The notes under the pieces were generated by a model that did not search any database, was not told the origin of the DNA, and saw nothing but the letters and a program-made list of their open reading frames with translations. The position numbers were made by a program, and so were the translations under genes. DNA of 43,645 nt from an uncultured Bacteroidales bacterium (GTDB lineage Bacteria > Bacteroidota > Bacteroidia > Bacteroidales > Bacteroidaceae): positions 1-43,645 of the forward strand of contig CADCIQ010000009.1 of NCBI GenBank assembly GCA_902801425.1, given 5' to 3'. Numbering within the stretch: the first letter of the stretch is position 1; the number at the start of each line of letters is the position of its first letter. This document shows positions 40,948 through 43,645 of this stretch, piece after piece.

Positions 40948-43041
40948 TCACCTTTCCCTATTCAATTCCTCGCGAGTAGGACTCCTATACAATCCAACGT
41001 GCACCCTGTTTTTCTTACACTCATCAAGAGTATGTACAGGCGGCTCAAGGAAATCAGGAAAAGCCATCTTATTGAGCGACTGGAAATAAAGCAGAATGCC
41101 ATCCTTCCACCATTCAGCATCGCGTGTCTGTGTCATCAGGCGCGTCTGCACATCACGGAATATATCCTGATCAATGGCACCCTCAAGTGAATTCCATTGA
41201 CGCTGCATCTGACGAGCCTCATTAAGCCCATTCTGATAGCGATAGCACAGCTCTTCCCAAACACTACGCCCCGTCTGACACTTATGATTCCAAGAAACAT
41301 GATGAAACCATAGCAGGTATTTATCAGGACAGGTTTTCACATCTTCCATCACACCACCGAAAGCTGGGGAATACTGCGAGGTATTATCTGTTCCCGTTGC
41401 CTTCGTGCGGTCAAAGCCTATACCATCGGCATCTGCCTGATTATAGAACACAGGCAACCAGTCACGACGGATTGCACGGTTATCCCATGCACCCGGAGCA
41501 TAATGAGAATTGCCAAACTGATGGGTAAGTCCGATTGGCATCTCATAGTCAACCACAGCCTCACGACTTCTCATGAGCATTGAAACCACGGTATCGTGCT
41601 GCTTCCCATTAAGCAAAGGGAATGTCAGCGACACCCATTCATTTGCTATCGTCTTTGCATCAAGATCTGGATTCCACGCCATTCTGCCAAAGGCATACCA
41701 GTTTGATTGCGCAAGCGGATGCCCCGTCCAGTTGGCATCAGTACCAGTATTGGCTACTCCCGCTATGGCGTTGTACTTAGCCTTGAGCTGATTTGCCTTA
41801 TAGTCGGCATACTGTGTCACTTCGGAAAAGAACTCCTCCCACATAGTGCCGAGATAGGCAAGGTGATTGGCTTGTCCGAGGTATTCCTGAGTTATCTGAA
41901 ACTCTGGCATCTCTGCAGTCTGGCGAAGTGCCCCAAACAGGGCATTGAACGGTTCGCGAGGCTGGAAGTCGATAGGTCCGTTCTTCACCTGAATAATCAC
42001 GTTGTCAAGGAATTTCCCGTCAAGATGCTCAAACTCCAGTCGTGCCTGCTTTGCGCGGTCTGGGTCGGTAGGATTATTGATGAACGCTCTCCACATCACT
42101 ATGCCTCCGTAAGGACGTAGTGCACCTGCAAGGAGATTTGCCCCGTCGGCATGTGTACGCCCATAGTCCATAGGTCCGGGCTGCCCCTCACTATTAGCCT
42201 TTACAAGAAAACCGCCAAAGTCGGGTATCAAACCGTAAATTTCCTTTGCCTTTTCCTTCCACCAACGCTGCACATCCTTATCCAGAGGATCGGCAGTTGA
42301 AAGACCGCCTACCACCACCGGACTTGAAAAATTCGCAGCCAGATACACTCTTATTCCGTATGGACGCAGCACATCAGCATACTGCTTTGCCATCTGCAAC
42401 ACCTCGGTGGTGAGCATCTTAGGCGAGGCATTCACATTATTGAGCACAGCTCCGTTTATGCCTATTGAAGCACAGGCACGTGCGTATGTATCGTTGTTCA
42501 GGGGATTGTTGTTTATATCCTTAACCTCATTACAGCCAATGGTCTTTGGAAAACCGCTCACATTCCAGAAGATACTCTTTCCAGCATATCCTCGCTCGCT
42601 GTTTCCGTCAAGGTTATCCCAGTGATTTAGGAGACGGATGTCATGAAACGGACTCTCCTTCACCTCCATGTCACCACCTGTGGCATTCATCGTCTGAAGC
42701 TGGAGCAATCGGTATGCTCCATATAGCAGACCTATATCCGAAGGAGAAGTAATAGCAACCTTGCCATCCTTTATCCTGATGGTATAGGCATCGCGCTTCA
42801 TACCCTTCACCTTCTTCACCATCATACTCACAGCCCCGCCATTCCATGCAGAAGCCAATTCGCGCCTGGCAATATCCGTCGTAGCAGTACTCTTTGCTGT
42901 CAACGTAATCTGGGCATTGGCAGCCCCCGTCTTGCCAAGCCATAGTCGTGAACCGTCATCTGCATGACAATTTGCAGCAAGACAGCAAACTACTAATGCT
43001 GTCAAGACGGATTTCCTCAACGAGAACATCATTTCATTCAT
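40948..43041 (-). CDS. aguA: GH67 alpha-glucuronidase
   Basis: This 697-residue exported enzyme has a signal peptide ending near NCHAD; the start is at 43041 (MNEMMFSL), or four residues later. The GH67 N-terminal domain reaches about 140 (AFRLL-type segment GLLYGAYRLLQLQTM). The (beta/alpha)8 barrel follows with LLNHWDNLDGNSERGYAGKSIFW, INGAVLNNVNA, DFGGFLVKANSEGQPGPMDYGRTHADGANLLA and NGPIDFQPREPFNALFG. The C-terminal helical domain has FHHVSWNHKCQTGRSVWEELC. It removes 4-O-methylglucuronic acid from xylan-derived oligosaccharides. With GH28 next door it supports a plant cell-wall diet. Its promoter is at 43141-43170. Confidence 0.95.
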   Translation of the reverse strand: MNEMMFSLRKSVLTALVVCCLAANCHADDGSRLWLGKTGAANAQITLTAKSTATTDIARRELASAWNGGAVSMMVKKVKGMKRDAYTIRIKDGKVAITSPSDIGLLYGAYRLLQLQTMNATGGDMEVKESPFHDIRLLNHWDNLDGNSERGYAGKSIFWNVSGFPKTIGCNEVKDINNNPLNNDTYARACASIGINGAVLNNVNASPKMLTTEVLQMAKQYADVLRPYGIRVYLAANFSSPVVVGGLSTADPLDKDVQRWWKEKAKEIYGLIPDFGGFLVKANSEGQPGPMDYGRTHADGANLLAGALRPYGGIVMWRAFINNPTDPDRAKQARLEFEHLDGKFLDNVIIQVKNGPIDFQPREPFNALFGALRQTAEMPEFQITQEYLGQANHLAYLGTMWEEFFSEVTQYADYKANQLKAKYNAIAGVANTGTDANWTGHPLAQSNWYAFGRMAWNPDLDAKTIANEWVSLTFPLLNGKQHDTVVSMLMRSREAVVDYEMPIGLTHQFGNSHYAPGAWDNRAIRRDWLPVFYNQADADGIGFDRTKATGTDNTSQYSPAFGGVMEDVKTCPDKYLLWFHHVSWNHKCQTGRSVWEELCYRYQNGLNEARQMQRQWNSLEGAIDQDIFRDVQTRLMTQTRDAEWWKDGILLYFQSLNKMAFPDFLEPPVHTLDECKKNRVHVGLYRSPTREELNRER

Positions 43042-43140
43042 AATTCCTAAAGTTGTTTATTTTTGTTTTTATCCGATTAGTACAATAACGTGAGTTCGTC
43101 AGATTATAACTGTCTGTAATTTCGGCATGTTTAGCGACCA

Positions 43141-43170
43141 CAAAATTACAGAAATTTTCCGTATTGCAAA
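43141..43170 (-). promoter_or_regulatory. promoter of the GH67 gene
   Basis: On the minus strand TTTG (43170-43167), an 18-base spacer, and TAATTTTG (43148-43141). This gives a leader of about 95 bases that includes the MITE end copy at 43086-43100. Confidence 0.6.
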
Positions 43171-43393
43171 TGATTTTTACAAAGTTTTTGATGTCCTTAT
43201 GGTAAAATAGCCTAAAAAGCCCCTCTTAAGACGTGAATTGAAACATTAATTGACTCAAGTTTCGCTTGTGACAGACCTGCAGACGAACTAAGCGAAGAAC
43301 CTGCATAGCCTGTTGAGTCTAAGCGAAAAAAATGCCGAAGGCGCTCGCCACCCTCCGCGTCTAATTTCTTAAGTAAGTGGTCAAATTTAATTT

Positions 43394-43627
43394 ATTATCA
43401 AGAATTAGAGAATTAGAGATTTTTTTCTTTGAATTTACAAGAATTTGAGACTTGCTTTGGCTTGATGAGCCATAGCGAATAAATGTCGCTTACGCTCCTT
43501 GCCAACCACGACGATTCCCAATGCTACGTAAGTAGCAAGAATTCTATTTTTCTCATTAATTCAGAATTACTTCCCATTGGTCAGTGGGTCTTCGACAAAT
43601 CTCTCTAAATCTCTAATTCTTGATTAT
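43394..43627. repeat. inverted-repeat element with AATTAGAG units
   Basis: 15-bp perfect ends (43397-43411 and 43610-43624). The left arm carries tandem AATTAGAG units and the right arm carries CTCTAAAT/CTCTAATT units. About 200 bases lie inside, including the block shared with 32245-32266. Confidence 0.7.
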
Positions 43628-43645
43628 ATAAAATAATTCTGTACA

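Larger units (their letters stand above)
43042..43645. other. non-coding end of the window
   Basis: No gene is supported in about 600 bases. It holds the GH67 promoter (43141-43170), a copy of the MITE end sequence (43086-43100), a block shared with 32245-32266, and the inverted-repeat element 43394-43627. Confidence 0.6.

Overview
The window looks like a chromosomal segment of a Prevotella/Segatella-type member of the Bacteroidota. Supporting this are a SusC/SusD pair, Bacteroidota-style promoters (TTTG, about 19 bases, TAnnTTTG) at many gene starts, NspC, and plant-polysaccharide enzymes (GH28, GH67) beside housekeeping genes (deoD, folC, dnaJ, grpE, tRNA-His). No tool was run. All family names are from reading the proteins and all promoters are from reading the bases.

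Region 1 (1-7000) is accessory DNA. An IS110-type element with a structured upstream region (a bridge-RNA candidate) is followed by two orphan RHS 'tips'. Each tip keeps only the last part of the RHS core, then a different C-terminal domain, then a small exported protein that is probably its immunity partner. Tip 1 carries an unrecognised domain; tip 2 carries a class-3 lipase domain followed by an ankyrin lipoprotein. Between them lie a small hypothetical gene, a DUF4160/DUF2442 pair and copies of an intergenic repeat.

Region 2 (7000-18750) is a sulfatase locus: PstS-like binding protein, SusC, SusD, two Ser-type S1 sulfatases, the anaerobic sulfatase-maturating enzyme, and a second PstS-like lipoprotein. 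It has no glycoside hydrolase and no ABC permease. Inference: uptake of a small sulfate ester, desulfation in the periplasm, and capture of the released anion.

Region 3 (18750-25250) holds an LRR lipoprotein with EF-hand-like and SLH-like parts, a two-domain VOC protein, a frame-broken VOC lipoprotein, a hypothetical lipoprotein, an orphan ParA/ribbon-helix-helix partition pair, a candidate small RNA and tRNA-His.

Region 4 (25300-39200) is core: nspC and deoD, then folC, dnaJ and grpE, a CPBP protease, a LolA-like protein, and a TolC/MFP/RND efflux operon ending with a small PII-like gene. Region 5 (39400-43050) is GH28 and GH67, convergent.

The most unusual feature is the density of palindromic repeats: GC-rich palindromes inside operons, hairpins built from mirrored tandem 9- or 11-base units, nested inverted repeats, and one composite palindrome lying in frame inside the nspC coding sequence.
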